Assembly: GCA_045593725.1 (NCBI GenBank)
Contig: JAZNXE010000029.1
Location: 1 to 56,449 of the forward strand
Length of the DNA stretch: 56,449 bases
Source of the DNA: HGM12713 sp045593725
Lineage (GTDB): Bacteria; Bacillota; Clostridia; Oscillospirales; CAG-272
Direction of reading: 5' to 3'
Below the pieces are notes generated by a model. The model saw nothing but the letters and a program-made list of their open reading frames with translations, was not told where the DNA came from and made no database searches. Both the position numbers and the translations under genes were made by a program. The first letter of the stretch is position 1. The number at the start of each line of letters is the position of its first letter. Below are positions 14,405-22,839 of this stretch, piece after piece.

Positions 14405-14758
14405 GTAGGTAGCTTATGGTACGCCATTTTTTGCGGGGTTTGAATGCAAAGTAGGCAAAAAGGGCTGTACCCGATGCCAAGGATAAACCGGATAAGTACC
14501 TTAGTCATAGCCACCAGCCGTGCTGGTGGCTTGCGATAGTCCCCTTGGGGCATTTCACACGCTGAGCCTATAGGCTCGGAATTATCTCCCTTCTGCGGTA
14601 CTTAACGCGGATACTATTTACAGCCTCCCTTTGCACGATAGAGCTTTCCTATGCAGCGGGAGCTGTGCGAAGTTAAAGCTTTTTGGAGCCACCAGCACTG
14701 CTGGTGGCTCCTTTAACAATAAGGTGGCTCATAAGTAAAGCTATCAAATAATGCATAC
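14405..14758. other. Gene-free stretch with paired hairpins
   Basis: About 350 bp with no credible gene. Two perfect hairpins share the same arms: AGCCACCAGC/GCTGGTGGCT at 14509-14531 and GGAGCCACCAGC/GCTGGTGGCTCC at 14685-14711. They bracket about 150 bp with further small stems (GAGCC TATA GGCTC at about 14564). It could be a terminator array after the tail genes, a structured RNA, or a miniature element with hairpin ends. Confidence 0.55.
14685..14711 (+). terminator. 12-bp hairpin, possible terminator of tail genes
   Basis: A perfect stem GGAGCCACCAGC / GCTGGTGGCTCC with an ACT loop, followed by TTTAAC. The T-tract is weak. It shares arms with the hairpin at 14509-14531. Confidence 0.45.
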
Positions 14759-14796
14759 AAAAAAACCGAGAAACCTTGAAAATCAAGACTTCTCGG
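14759..14796 (-). terminator. Terminator of tRNA-Thr
   Basis: On the minus strand, CCGAGAAGTCTTGA pairs with TCAAGGTTTCTCGG (one internal mismatch) and is followed by a run of seven T. It is supplied by the island side of the junction. Confidence 0.8.
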
Positions 14797-14805
14797 GATT
14801 TATTG

Positions 14806-14881
14806 TGGAGCTGGTAATCAGAATCGAACTGATGACCTCGTCATTACCAATGACGTGCTCTACCGACTGAGCCATACCAGC
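14806..14881 (-). tRNA. tRNA-Thr (anticodon GGT)
   Basis: A 76-nt cloverleaf on the minus strand. The acceptor arms GCTGGTA / TACCAGC pair perfectly. The anticodon stem is CGTCA/TGACG with loop TTGGTAA, anticodon GGT. The T-arm is ATCAGTTCGATTCTGAT, and TCCA ends the gene. Its 3' portion (14812-14829) is repeated at 10111-10128, marking it as the integration site of the island. The gene stays intact because the element brought a matching 3' end. Confidence 0.96.
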
Positions 14882-14967
14882 GACTCGTTTATTATATCAC
14901 AGCACTTTTACTTTGTCAATACTTTTTTTGTTTTTTTATTTTTCTTTTTGTTTTTTCTTGAGCTATA

Positions 14968-14996
14968 TTGAAATTACCGCTTAAATGTTGTATAAT
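14968..14996 (+). promoter_or_regulatory. Predicted promoter of the PPTase-fumarase-malic enzyme operon
   Basis: TTGAAA (14968-14973), 17 bp, TATAAT (14991-14996). The leader is about 25 nt, with CAGGAG 7 bp before ATG 15028. Confidence 0.7.
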
Positions 14997-15027
14997 GAAC
15001 TATAAAATAAAAATCAGGAGCCGCTGT

Positions 15028-15660
15028 ATGCTCAGAATGTCATTTTATCTTACAGACTATCTATGCCAAAGCACCGAAAAAATAATATCCTCTCTGCCCT
15101 TTGGAGATACTGAGCGTTCAAGGCTATCGGCGATAAAAAACAAATCCGCCCGTGCATCCTCTGTCGGCGCTTTGTTAGCTCTATCGGAAATAGTTGATAC
15201 CTCTCTTGACTGCACCGTATGCAGAACCAAGGACCGCAAGCCCTATTTTAGGAGTCTTCCCTTTCATTTCTCTTTATCTCACGTTTCATCTCTATCGGTT
15301 GCCGCTCTTGCCGACTCACCCGTAGGTATAGACGTAGAATGGTCTGATTCATCCCGTGATACATCGGGTATAGCCGCAAGATTTTTTACTCCCGACGAGC
15401 AGGAACAGATATCCCGCTCCAATGATCCAGTGTTGACCTTCTTATCCCTCTGGACAAAAAAAGAAGCCTTTGCAAAGCTTACGGGAGAAGGTCTTATATC
15501 AGTATGCTCGGGCACTATACCCTCTGACGCGGAATTTACACAATATATTATCGAGCTTAACGGCAGACGGGGTGTTCTCTCTGTATGTCATAGCTCTGAG
15601 AAAAAAATATCCATCCTTAATCCGTACAAGGAGTTAAAGCTTTATGAATTACAGAATTGA
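15028..15660 (+). CDS. 4'-phosphopantetheinyl transferase (Sfp type)
   Basis: Transfers the phosphopantetheine arm of CoA onto carrier proteins. The 210-residue chain has the family marks: KPYFRSLPFHFSLSHV (about 72-87), the Mg-binding GIDVEW (about 100-105), and WTKKEAFAKLTGEGL (about 143-157). Length is typical of Sfp/HetI enzymes. ATG 15028 is chosen because CAGGAG lies upstream; the earlier in-frame ATG at 14968 falls on the promoter -35 box. It overlaps fumarase by 17 bp, so the two are translationally linked. No NRPS/PKS cluster is in the window; the natural substrate may be acyl carrier protein. Confidence 0.87.
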   Translation: MLRMSFYLTDYLCQSTEKIISSLPFGDTERSRLSAIKNKSARASSVGALLALSEIVDTSLDCTVCRTKDRKPYFRSLPFHFSLSHVSSLSVAALADSPVGIDVEWSDSSRDTSGIAARFFTPDEQEQISRSNDPVLTFLSLWTKKEAFAKLTGEGLISVCSGTIPSDAEFTQYIIELNGRRGVLSVCHSSEKKISILNPYKELKLYELQN

Positions 15661-17020
15661 ACACGATTCAATGGGTGAAGTAAAAGTACCCACGGACAAG
15701 CTGTGGGGCGCTCAGACCCAGAGAAGTCTTGAAAACTTTCAAATAGGCGTGGGCAAAGAGCCTATGCCCGAAGAAATAATACACGCTTTCGGCATACTCA
15801 AGCTTGCCGCTGCACAGGCTAACCGTGAGCTATGCCCCGACAGAATGAGTGCGGAAAAGCTGTGCGCAATAGAATCCGCCTGCCGTGAGGTAATTTCGGG
15901 AGAGCTTTCAGACCATTTTCCTCTTGTAGTATGGCAGACAGGCTCGGGAACTCAATCCAATATGAACGTCAACGAGGTAATTGCCAATCGCGGCAATATA
16001 CTGTCGAAAAAAACGCTGCTTCACCCCAATGATGACGTGAACATGTCGCAATCATCAAACGATACCTTCCCTACCGCTATGCATATATCAGCGGTAGTTG
16101 CGCTGAGGGAGCAGCTTATTCCCTCATTAAAGGAGCTTATTGACGCTTTCAGGAATTTGGAAAAGGAAAACGAAGGCATTATAAAAAGCGGGAGAACGCA
16201 TCTTCAGGACGCTACCCCCATAAGCTTTTCTGCTGAAATATCAGGCTGGCGCTCCTCTCTTGAGCGTGACGCTGAAATGATAGAATATGCTATTGAAAGG
16301 CTTTCCTCTCTGGCTCTTGGAGGCACAGCCGTGGGCACTGGACTTAACGCGCCAGCAGGATTTGACGCTTTAGTTGCGAGGAAGGTATCCGAAATTACAA
16401 AAATCCCATTTGTCACCGAGAATAACAAATATCACGCTCTCACTTCAAAGGACGAGCTTGTATTTGCCCACGGTGCGCTGAAGGCTCTCGCGGCTGACCT
16501 TTTTAAGATAGCCAACGATATCCGCTGGTTGGCATCCGGTCCAAGACTGGGCTTGGGTGAAATATCCATCCCCGAAAATGAGCCTGGGTCGTCTATTATG
16601 CCCGGAAAGGTTAATCCCACCCAATGCGAGGCGATGACTATGGTAGCTGTTCAGGTTATGGGCAATGACGTTGCCGTAGGTATTGCCGCTTCCCAAGGCA
16701 ACTTTGAGCTTAATGTATTTATGCCCGTTTGCGCCTATAATTTTCTACAATCAGCAAGGCTTTTATCCGAGGCTATGCGCTCATTCAAGGACAACTGCGT
16801 TATCGGCATAAAGGCAAACAAAGAGAAAATGCGCCACAATCTTCACAATTCCCTTATGCTTGTCACCGCTCTTAATCCCTATATAGGATACGAAAATTCA
16901 GCCAAGGTCGCCAAGCTTGCTTACACAGAAAATATAACTTTAAAGGATGCCTGCATTAGTCTTGGGCTTTTATCTGCCCAAAGATTTGACGAGATTTTTC
17001 ATCCCGAGGAAATGATATGA
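15644..17020 (+). CDS. fumC: Fumarate hydratase, class II
   Basis: Interconverts fumarate and L-malate without an iron-sulfur cluster. The 458-residue protein has GSGTQSNMNVNEVIANRG, SGRTHLQDATPI and the superfamily signature GSSIMPGKVNPTQCEA, all as in FumC. The class II choice is unusual for strict anaerobes, which often use two-subunit class I enzymes, but is not rare. Neighbours matter: its start is inside the PPTase gene, and malic enzyme begins 8 bp after its stop, so fumarate-malate-pyruvate interconversion is one transcriptional unit. Confidence 0.95.
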   Translation: MNYRIEHDSMGEVKVPTDKLWGAQTQRSLENFQIGVGKEPMPEEIIHAFGILKLAAAQANRELCPDRMSAEKLCAIESACREVISGELSDHFPLVVWQTGSGTQSNMNVNEVIANRGNILSKKTLLHPNDDVNMSQSSNDTFPTAMHISAVVALREQLIPSLKELIDAFRNLEKENEGIIKSGRTHLQDATPISFSAEISGWRSSLERDAEMIEYAIERLSSLALGGTAVGTGLNAPAGFDALVARKVSEITKIPFVTENNKYHALTSKDELVFAHGALKALAADLFKIANDIRWLASGPRLGLGEISIPENEPGSSIMPGKVNPTQCEAMTMVAVQVMGNDVAVGIAASQGNFELNVFMPVCAYNFLQSARLLSEAMRSFKDNCVIGIKANKEKMRHNLHNSLMLVTALNPYIGYENSAKVAKLAYTENITLKDACISLGLLSAQRFDEIFHPEEMI

Positions 17021-17028
17021 GGTAGGAC

Positions 17029-18204
17029 ATGGACATAAGAAAAAAATCGCTCCAAAAGCACTATGAATGGAAGGGCAAGATAGAGGTAATATCCCGTTGC
17101 CCAATAGAGGACAGAAATGACCTTTCCTTAGCCTACACGCCCGGGGTGGCAGAGCCTTGCCTTGAGATACAAAAGGATATCGACAAGTCTTACGACCTGA
17201 CAAGGAGAAGCAATCTGGTAGCTGTAATCACCGACGGCACGGCGGTTCTGGGGCTTGGTGACATAGGTCCTGAGGCAGGTATGCCCGTTATGGAGGGCAA
17301 ATGCGCTCTCTTTAAGACCTTTGCCGACGTTGACGCATTTCCTATCTGTGTACGTTCAAAGGATGTAGATGAGATAGTACGCACGATTTATCTGATTTCG
17401 GGTAGCTTTGGCGGTATCAATCTTGAGGATATCTCCGCTCCACGCTGCTTTGAGATAGAAAGAAAGCTTAAAGAAATATGCGATATTCCCGTTTTTCACG
17501 ATGACCAACACGGTACTGCCATAGTTCTGGCAGCCGCCCTGATAAACGCTTTAAAAATTGTGAAAAAAGATATGTCTGAGATACGCATAGTAATAAACGG
17601 AGCAGGCTCGGCAGGCTGTGCCATCGCTAAGCATTTGATAAATCTTGGGGCAAAAAATATTATTATGGCAGACCGCTTTGGCATTATATGCCGCGATGAC
17701 GACACGCTAAGCGACGCACACAAGGAGATTGCTCTTATTACAAACCATTCCCTTCTATGCGGCACGTTATCCGACGCTATGAGAGGGGCAGACGTATTCA
17801 TCGGAGTTTCTGCGCCAAACGTGGTAAACGAGGAAATGGTGGCATCTATGGCAAAGGACGCTATCGTATTTCCCATGGCAAATCCTACCCCGGAAATAAT
17901 GCCTGACCTTGCGAAAAAGGCGGGTGCGAGGATAGTAGGCACGGGACGCTCGGATTTTCCCAATCAGATAAATAACGTCCTTGCCTTCCCCGGAATATTC
18001 CGAGGCGCTCTTGACTGCCGCGCAAGCTGTATAAATGAGGAAATGAAGGTGGCTACATCCTATGCGCTGGCATCACTCATATCCGATGAAGACCTGAGCG
18101 AGGAAAATATAATCGCTCCCGCCCTTGACAAAAGGGTTGCCAAGGTTGTAGCAGAAGCAGTGACAGATGCCGCAAAGAAAACAGGTGTTGCTAAAAAAAT
18201 ATAA
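17029..18204 (+). CDS. Malic enzyme (malate to pyruvate plus CO2)
   Basis: A 391-residue short bacterial malic enzyme. The N-terminal domain contains YTPGVAEPCLEI (about residues 36-47) and the DGTAVLGLGDIGPEAGMPVM block with FHDDQHGTAIVLAAAL (metal and substrate site). The NAD(P) Rossmann motif INGAGSAGCAIAKHL follows at about 190-204. It lacks the phosphotransacetylase-like extension of long MaeB forms. Cofactor choice cannot be read with confidence. With FumC it makes fumarate-to-pyruvate flux; in reverse it would feed CO2 into malate and fumarate respiration. Confidence 0.92.
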   Translation: MDIRKKSLQKHYEWKGKIEVISRCPIEDRNDLSLAYTPGVAEPCLEIQKDIDKSYDLTRRSNLVAVITDGTAVLGLGDIGPEAGMPVMEGKCALFKTFADVDAFPICVRSKDVDEIVRTIYLISGSFGGINLEDISAPRCFEIERKLKEICDIPVFHDDQHGTAIVLAAALINALKIVKKDMSEIRIVINGAGSAGCAIAKHLINLGAKNIIMADRFGIICRDDDTLSDAHKEIALITNHSLLCGTLSDAMRGADVFIGVSAPNVVNEEMVASMAKDAIVFPMANPTPEIMPDLAKKAGARIVGTGRSDFPNQINNVLAFPGIFRGALDCRASCINEEMKVATSYALASLISDEDLSEENIIAPALDKRVAKVVAEAVTDAAKKTGVAKKI

Positions 18205-18223
18205 AAGGTATTTTGGAGGAAGT

Positions 18224-18514
18224 ATGGCTAAAAAATATTATTGGGAGATTGAAGAAGCAGAGTGCGATATGGAGAGCGGAGAGCCTACGGGCAATACTCT
18301 AAAGCACAAGGTAGAGCTTGTATGCTCAAATCTTACAGGTCGTGCTGTGATAACCATAAACGGCACAAAATTTGACATCAGCGAAAAGCCTTTCTCTCTT
18401 AGGGGCACTCAGCAGATGTTCCGTCTTGGAGATATGCCCGCCCAGATATCATTTAATAAAAAAGGGGCACCGACAATAACAGCTGATAATCAAGTGTTTG
18501 AGGCAAAGAAATAA
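18224..18514 (+). CDS. Conserved small protein of unknown function
   Basis: A 96-residue protein with an early acidic stretch (WEIEEAECDMESGE) and alternating beta-strand pattern (VELVCSNLTGRAVITINGTK, then FDISEK). It ends with a further strand pair. No signal peptide, membrane segment or catalytic motif is visible, and I do not recognise the family. GGAGGAAG before ATG 18224 fixes the start; upstream in-frame ATGs lie inside the malic enzyme gene. It follows malic enzyme by 19 bp and ends the operon at a strong terminator. Confidence 0.65.
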   Translation: MAKKYYWEIEEAECDMESGEPTGNTLKHKVELVCSNLTGRAVITINGTKFDISEKPFSLRGTQQMFRLGDMPAQISFNKKGAPTITADNQVFEAKK

Positions 18515-18516
18515 AC

Positions 18517-18547
18517 AAAAAGCAGTTCATTTTTGTGAACTGCTTTT
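18517..18547. terminator. Bidirectional terminator
   Basis: A 12-bp stem AAAAGCAGTTCA / TGAACTGCTTTT with a TTTTTG loop. It closes the plus-strand operon and the minus-strand operon that ends at 18546. Confidence 0.9.
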
Positions 18548-19079
18548 ATAATTTAACCATTATAGGCGTATGCTTCGTTGCGGGTATGACCTTTTCGGTC
18601 ATATCCTTGGTCTTTATTTTAAGACTTGCGGTATTTACGCAAGGGTGACAGCCTATGTATTCACCACTGAGCACATCCTCATCTATAAGAAGCTGTACTC
18701 TATTATGCTTATCATTGATAAGTCCAAGGACGCTAAGCGAGCCAGGGGTGATATCAAGAAATTGCTCCATATATTCTGCCCTGCCAAAGGACAGCCGAGA
18801 GCTTCCTATTTGCGCTGAAAGATCCTTTGTCTTAAATACTTTATCACCGGGTATCATCAAAAGATAAAAGTCTGTTTCCTGCCGATTGCACAAAAAGAGA
18901 TTTTTGCACATCTGTGTACCCATAATATCATCTATTATCGCGCAGTCCTCCATAGTCATTGCCGCGCCGTGGTCAATTCTCTCATATTCCACGCCAAGAC
19001 TGTCAAGAAAATCGTAGGTTCTCAGCTCCTTCTCAAGTATGCCCTCACTACTTGCGGGACGCCCCTTACATAACTCCAT
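18546..19079 (-). CDS. Prolyl-tRNA editing-domain protein (YbaK/ProX/PrdX type)
   Basis: A 177-residue single-domain deacylase-type protein. Family knowledge: these hydrolyse mischarged Ala- or Cys-tRNA-Pro in trans. The INS-like core shows KNLFLCNRQETDFYLLMIPG (about residues 59-78), FKTKDLSAQIG, then LSVLGLINDKHNRVQLLIDE (115-134) and GCHPCVNTAS, the PrdX/ProX pattern of Clostridia. It is the last gene of a minus-strand operon, 12 bp after the nitroreductase gene. Whether it edits Ala or Cys cannot be told. Confidence 0.85.
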   Translation of the reverse strand: MELCKGRPASSEGILEKELRTYDFLDSLGVEYERIDHGAAMTMEDCAIIDDIMGTQMCKNLFLCNRQETDFYLLMIPGDKVFKTKDLSAQIGSSRLSFGRAEYMEQFLDITPGSLSVLGLINDKHNRVQLLIDEDVLSGEYIGCHPCVNTASLKIKTKDMTEKVIPATKHTPIMVKL

Positions 19080-19091
19080 AAGTTCCCTCCC

Positions 19092-19628
19092 TTAAAAGAA
19101 TTTCGCTATATCTTCTATCTCTTTTCTTTGGGGCTTTTCGGGGTCTGCCGCTCTCATGCCTACAGCTATTACAGACATAATCGCCTCATCCTCGGGTATT
19201 CCGAGCATATCACGAAGCTTCTCCTCGCGGCGAAGTCCCATTATAAGCGTATCATATCCAAGCTCTCTTGCTCTGAGCAAAAGGTTCTGGTTTTGCAATC
19301 CAAGGTCATACGCACCCCAGCCGTTTCCGTGCTCATCGGTAGCGGTACCGTCGGGAGCGAAGCCCGAAAATCCTCTTTTGAAAGCCGTAATTATAAATGC
19401 CGAGGCATTCTCTGTTCTCTCAAAATTGAAGCTTGGCAGACAGTCCTCTCTTACCCTACGCACCATTTCGGGGCTGAGTGCCACATAGTATCTTCCTGTT
19501 TGTGAGTTTTTCCAAGAGGGGGCTTGCTGCGCCGCATATATCATCTGCTCTATATCCTCCTTGGATATCTCGCAGCTCCTATACGCGCGTATGCTTCTTC
19601 TCTCCTCTATAAGCTTCAAAAATTCCAT
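19092..19628 (-). CDS. Nitroreductase-family FMN oxidoreductase
   Basis: A 178-residue flavoprotein with the N-terminal EERRSIRAYRSCEISKEDIE and QQAPSWKNSQTGRYYV FMN-binding blocks. The central GWGAYDLGLQNQNLLLRARELGYDT and IPEDEAIMSVIAVG are standard for small nitroreductases. The substrate is unknown; reduction of quinones, nitro compounds or a thioether/flavin side reaction are all possible. It sits 8 bp after the glycosyltransferase gene and 12 bp before the tRNA-editing gene in the two-component-system operon. Confidence 0.88.
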   Translation of the reverse strand: MEFLKLIEERRSIRAYRSCEISKEDIEQMIYAAQQAPSWKNSQTGRYYVALSPEMVRRVREDCLPSFNFERTENASAFIITAFKRGFSGFAPDGTATDEHGNGWGAYDLGLQNQNLLLRARELGYDTLIMGLRREEKLRDMLGIPEDEAIMSVIAVGMRAADPEKPQRKEIEDIAKFF

Positions 19629-19636
19629 AACTGTCT

Positions 19637-20371
19637 TTATATCCTTTCTGTCTTGCTTTCTTTATTTACCCGTCTGCGTATTGCGCAAACATCCTTAAGC
19701 ATCCTTTGCGTATCCTTAAATACGTTCACGGTGGACGAGCGGTGATTGATTATTTTTACGGGCATCTCGATTATTTTAAGACCTAATTTCTGCGCCCAGA
19801 GAATACACTCAAAATCAAAGGCAAAGCCGTTTACCTTAGCTCTTGAAAATATCTCTTTAGCCGCTCTTGCCCTGAACGCCTTGCATCCGCATTGAGAATC
19901 CGAAAGCTTAAAGCCACCCAAAAAGCAAAGCGCTTTTATGTACATCTTGGACATAAGCTTACGCGTAGCCGTATATCCCTCATATCCGTCCTTTGCCAAA
20001 TTCCTTGAGCCGATAAGTATATCCGCATCGGGATTGTCTGTAAGAGTGTCGTACACCCTTCTTATAACCTCGGTTCCGTATGCAAGGTCGGCATCGGTAA
20101 ACATTATTATTTCTCCACGAGCCTCAAGCATAGCGTGACGGACCGCCGAGCCCTTTCCCTTATTGTCGTGATACCCTGTAACACGCACGTTTGGTAGCAT
20201 AAGCTCTCTTACTATATCTCCGCATCCGTCCTTTGAGCCGTCGTCACAAAAGAGTATCTCATAGCTATCAAAATACTCTCTCATATATTTGTCAAGTGTC
20301 GTTGCTGTGTCCTTGATTATTCCGCTTTCATTATACATAGGGATTATCAAGGTTATCATAGGCGTGTCCAT
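19637..20371 (-). CDS. Family 2 glycosyltransferase (DPM1-like)
   Basis: A 244-residue GT-A enzyme. The N-terminal ITLIIPMYNESGIIKDT, DDGSKDG, the FTDADLAYG (DxD-like) motif and SDSQCGCKAFRARA match dolichyl/polyprenyl-phosphate sugar synthases. There is no membrane anchor, so it likely acts at the inner membrane face and loads a sugar onto a lipid carrier. ATG 20371 is preferred because GGAG lies 7 bp upstream; an in-frame TTG at 20386 is the alternative. It starts 22 bp after the rlmA stop. It may feed envelope decoration under control of the upstream two-component system. Confidence 0.88.
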   Translation of the reverse strand: MDTPMITLIIPMYNESGIIKDTATTLDKYMREYFDSYEILFCDDGSKDGCGDIVRELMLPNVRVTGYHDNKGKGSAVRHAMLEARGEIIMFTDADLAYGTEVIRRVYDTLTDNPDADILIGSRNLAKDGYEGYTATRKLMSKMYIKALCFLGGFKLSDSQCGCKAFRARAAKEIFSRAKVNGFAFDFECILWAQKLGLKIIEMPVKIINHRSSTVNVFKDTQRMLKDVCAIRRRVNKESKTERI

Positions 20372-20393
20372 TTTATCTCCAATCAAGCTGTCT

Positions 20394-21242
20394 TTATTTA
20401 TTATAGACGGTAAAAATTATATCGACGGTTGTGCTAAGCTCCTCTACGCTCTCCAGCTTCTTCACATCCTCAATAGACGTTCTCCAATAGTAGGGAGTCA
20501 TTGCGAAAAGATTTTTCACACTGGCATTTCCCTGCACGTTTATGGTGTAAGTCAGCCTTTGGCACTCTATTTCATCCATAGCCTTTGGCAGGTCCGCGCG
20601 CTCCTCGTTGGCGTGTGTTTTCTCATATATAGCATTCTTAAGTCCCATCAGATGCTCGGGACCCGCATATACCGCTATAAGCACGCCCCCGTCCTTAAGA
20701 ACACGGCTATATTCATCCTCGGCGCAGGGCGCGAAGATATTTACCACAGCATCCGCAGCCTTATTGGCAACGGGCATATCAAACACACTTGCCGTACCGA
20801 AAAAGGTGTTATCGGCAACCTCTCCTTTTGCTCTTTTTGCCGCCGCGTCGGTAGCAAACTTTGATAGGTCAAACCCAATAACAGAATATCCTCGCTTGGC
20901 TATTTCCACCGAGTAATATCCCTCGCCGCAGCCCGCGTCAATGACTAAGCTCTCTGCTCCGCAATATTTTTCCACAAGCTCACACAGCTTATGGGCTATG
21001 GGACTGTAATGCTGAGTGTCAAGGAAAGCGCTTCTCGCTCTCACGGCTCCCTTGGAATCTCCTCCGTTGCTCTGCCCGGGCTTTGTAAGATTAACGTACC
21101 CACCCGCCCCAAAGTCGTAGCAGTGTCTGCGCTCGCCGTTACAGAACAATATTCCGTTTTCCCTCTCATCAATATCCATACCGCATTTGCAGATAGGACA
21201 CCTAAGGACTTCTTTTATTTTTTTATTCTTAACCGTACTCAC
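20394..21242 (-). CDS. rlmA: 23S rRNA (guanine-N1)-methyltransferase, RlmA type
   Basis: A 282-residue enzyme with an N-terminal zinc finger (LRCPICKCGM, with partner C and H in FCNGERRHCYD) and a SAM-binding core (LVIDAGCGEGYYSVEIA, about residues 94-110). FAPCAEDEYSRVLKDGG follows. This is the RlmA(I)/RlmA(II)/TlrB architecture, which methylates G745 or G748 in helix 35 of 23S rRNA and affects macrolide response. The target base cannot be chosen from sequence alone; Gram-positive members usually use G748. It begins 15 bp after the histidine kinase gene, so it belongs to the same transcript. Confidence 0.88.
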   Translation of the reverse strand: MSTVKNKKIKEVLRCPICKCGMDIDERENGILFCNGERRHCYDFGAGGYVNLTKPGQSNGGDSKGAVRARSAFLDTQHYSPIAHKLCELVEKYCGAESLVIDAGCGEGYYSVEIAKRGYSVIGFDLSKFATDAAAKRAKGEVADNTFFGTASVFDMPVANKAADAVVNIFAPCAEDEYSRVLKDGGVLIAVYAGPEHLMGLKNAIYEKTHANEERADLPKAMDEIECQRLTYTINVQGNASVKNLFAMTPYYWRTSIEDVKKLESVEELSTTVDIIFTVYNK

Positions 21243-21257
21243 AATGATGTCCTTTCA

Positions 21258-22811
21258 TCACAATTGCGCTATTTCAGCCTTATATTCACTGCTGTCCGCC
21301 GTTTTAAGCTCAAACCAGAAGGCAGAGCCTTTGTTTGGGGTGGTAGTAACGCCGTAGGTAGCATTATGCATCTCAAGTATTCCCTTTACTATTGACAGAC
21401 CGAGTCCCGTTCCTACCGCAGCTCTCCTGTGCACCTTGTCCACCTTATAATATCTGTCCCATATAAAGGGGATATCCTCCTCTGCTATTCCCTCTCCCGT
21501 ATCTATTACGCTAATGCGTACCGAATCCCTCTGGCAGACTTGGGTCACGGTAACACGTTTATCATTACCCGTATAGGTTATAGCATTGTTTATCAGGTTG
21601 TAAACCACCTGAAGTATCATTCCGCTGTCTGCGTGTACCCACACGTCATTCTCAGCAAGGAAATCTATCTTATACCCCTCCTGCATAGTCAGCTTTTCAT
21701 ATCTGAACATAGTATCACGTATAACCTGTGTAAGACAAAAATCCTTCATTTCGGGGGTTCGTGTACCCGCTTGTATTTTAGACAAATCAAGCATATCGTT
21801 TACCAGCTCGGTAAGCCTTGTTGCTTCTTCTATAATGACCTGTACGTTCTCGGGAGTATTCTCGTCAGGTATATCTCTCATAACCTCACCGTAACCCTTT
21901 ATCATAGTAAGGGGTGTACGCAGGTCGTGTGATATGTTTGAAATAAGCTCCTTTTGAAGGCCGTCGTTTTTTGAAAGCTCCTTCGCGGCAAAATTCAGGG
22001 TTTCTGACAGCTCCTCTATCTCTCGGTATCCGTGTGCCGAAAATTCTATATCGTATCTTCCTGCCGCAAGACTCTTAGCCGATTCATTTATCTGGACGAT
22101 AGGCTTTGTTATCAGCTTGGACATTAATACTGCCAAAATCAAAGCAAATATTACAAGCAGAGTTCCTACAAACAGCACTTGGTTTTCAAGAGTATGGACC
22201 ATAGTGCCCATAGGTGCTATATTGGTGCGTTGAACTATAAGATATTCCTCCGCCCCCTCTTGATGTATGCTCATATATATTGCGCTTATCTGTCTTAGAT
22301 TTCCCGATACAAAGGGAAATTGTTTAGGCGCTCCGCTGTTATCCTCTATTATATTGAACTCAAAATAGCTTTCCTTGAAATTTTTCATAGGTATCATAGC
22401 TATGTAGGTTCCGCCGTTGCTCACCGTTTTTTCATACAGCTCTCCAAAATTTATCTCAAGGAAGGGTCCGTATCCGTCGTTGGAGCCGTCTGCATAGATT
22501 ATAGGATAATGAAAATTCTTATGTGCGCCGTCTATACGGTAGACCCATATATCATTGTAATATTCCTTGGAATACGCCTGAGCAAAGCCCGATACAAGGT
22601 CGTCATTTCCAAGAGAGCCTGATATTACCTCGGCGGTATTTTCAAGCTCGGTGAATTTAGCGTTCTGATAAAAGAAGCTGAGCATCTGCACCTGAAATAT
22701 CCACAGCGCAAAGGCAAACAGTGATACAAAGCATATAAGGATGGCAAACATCTTCCATTTTATACCGATAGGACGTCTGCGCCTTTTCGTATAGCTTTCG
22801 GTGTTATCCAC
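21258..22811 (-). CDS. Sensor histidine kinase (HAMP, HisKA, HATPase)
   Basis: A 517-residue membrane kinase. TM1 is at about residues 20-42 after a basic start (KRRRRPIGIKWK). An extracytoplasmic sensor region of about 165 residues follows, then TM2 at about 211-231, HAMP at 232-284, the H-box NISHDLRTPLTMIKGYGEV with His295, and a C-terminal ATPase with N-box VVYNLINNAITYTG and DTGEGIAEEDIPFIWDRYYK plus GTGLGLSIVKGI. It is 28 bp downstream of the response regulator gene, its obvious partner. The signal is unknown; adjacency to htrA hints at envelope stress. Confidence 0.94.
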   Translation of the reverse strand: MDNTESYTKRRRRPIGIKWKMFAILICFVSLFAFALWIFQVQMLSFFYQNAKFTELENTAEVISGSLGNDDLVSGFAQAYSKEYYNDIWVYRIDGAHKNFHYPIIYADGSNDGYGPFLEINFGELYEKTVSNGGTYIAMIPMKNFKESYFEFNIIEDNSGAPKQFPFVSGNLRQISAIYMSIHQEGAEEYLIVQRTNIAPMGTMVHTLENQVLFVGTLLVIFALILAVLMSKLITKPIVQINESAKSLAAGRYDIEFSAHGYREIEELSETLNFAAKELSKNDGLQKELISNISHDLRTPLTMIKGYGEVMRDIPDENTPENVQVIIEEATRLTELVNDMLDLSKIQAGTRTPEMKDFCLTQVIRDTMFRYEKLTMQEGYKIDFLAENDVWVHADSGMILQVVYNLINNAITYTGNDKRVTVTQVCQRDSVRISVIDTGEGIAEEDIPFIWDRYYKVDKVHRRAAVGTGLGLSIVKGILEMHNATYGVTTTPNKGSAFWFELKTADSSEYKAEIAQL

Positions 22812-22839
22812 AGCCCTTCTCCTTTCCTTTTATCTGTTA

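Larger units (their letters stand above)
10105..14829. mobile_element. Decayed prophage-like island at tRNA-Thr
   Basis: About 4.7 kb bounded by the intact tRNA-Thr on the right and an 18-bp copy of its 3' part on the left, the usual footprint of integration into a tRNA 3' end. Inside are a repressor and ImmA-type peptidase on the minus strand, a promoter/operator switch, degenerate small genes, and two phage tail genes on the plus strand. I find no integrase, excisionase, replication, packaging, capsid or lysis gene, so most of the phage has been lost. The kept right part is a tail-fibre module. Confidence 0.72.

Noticed and set aside
11482..14760. A diversity-generating retroelement with the tail fibre as target
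   Set aside because: No reverse transcriptase, no template repeat of the fibre C-terminus, and the C-terminus is the common tail-collar ending rather than a C-type lectin fold.
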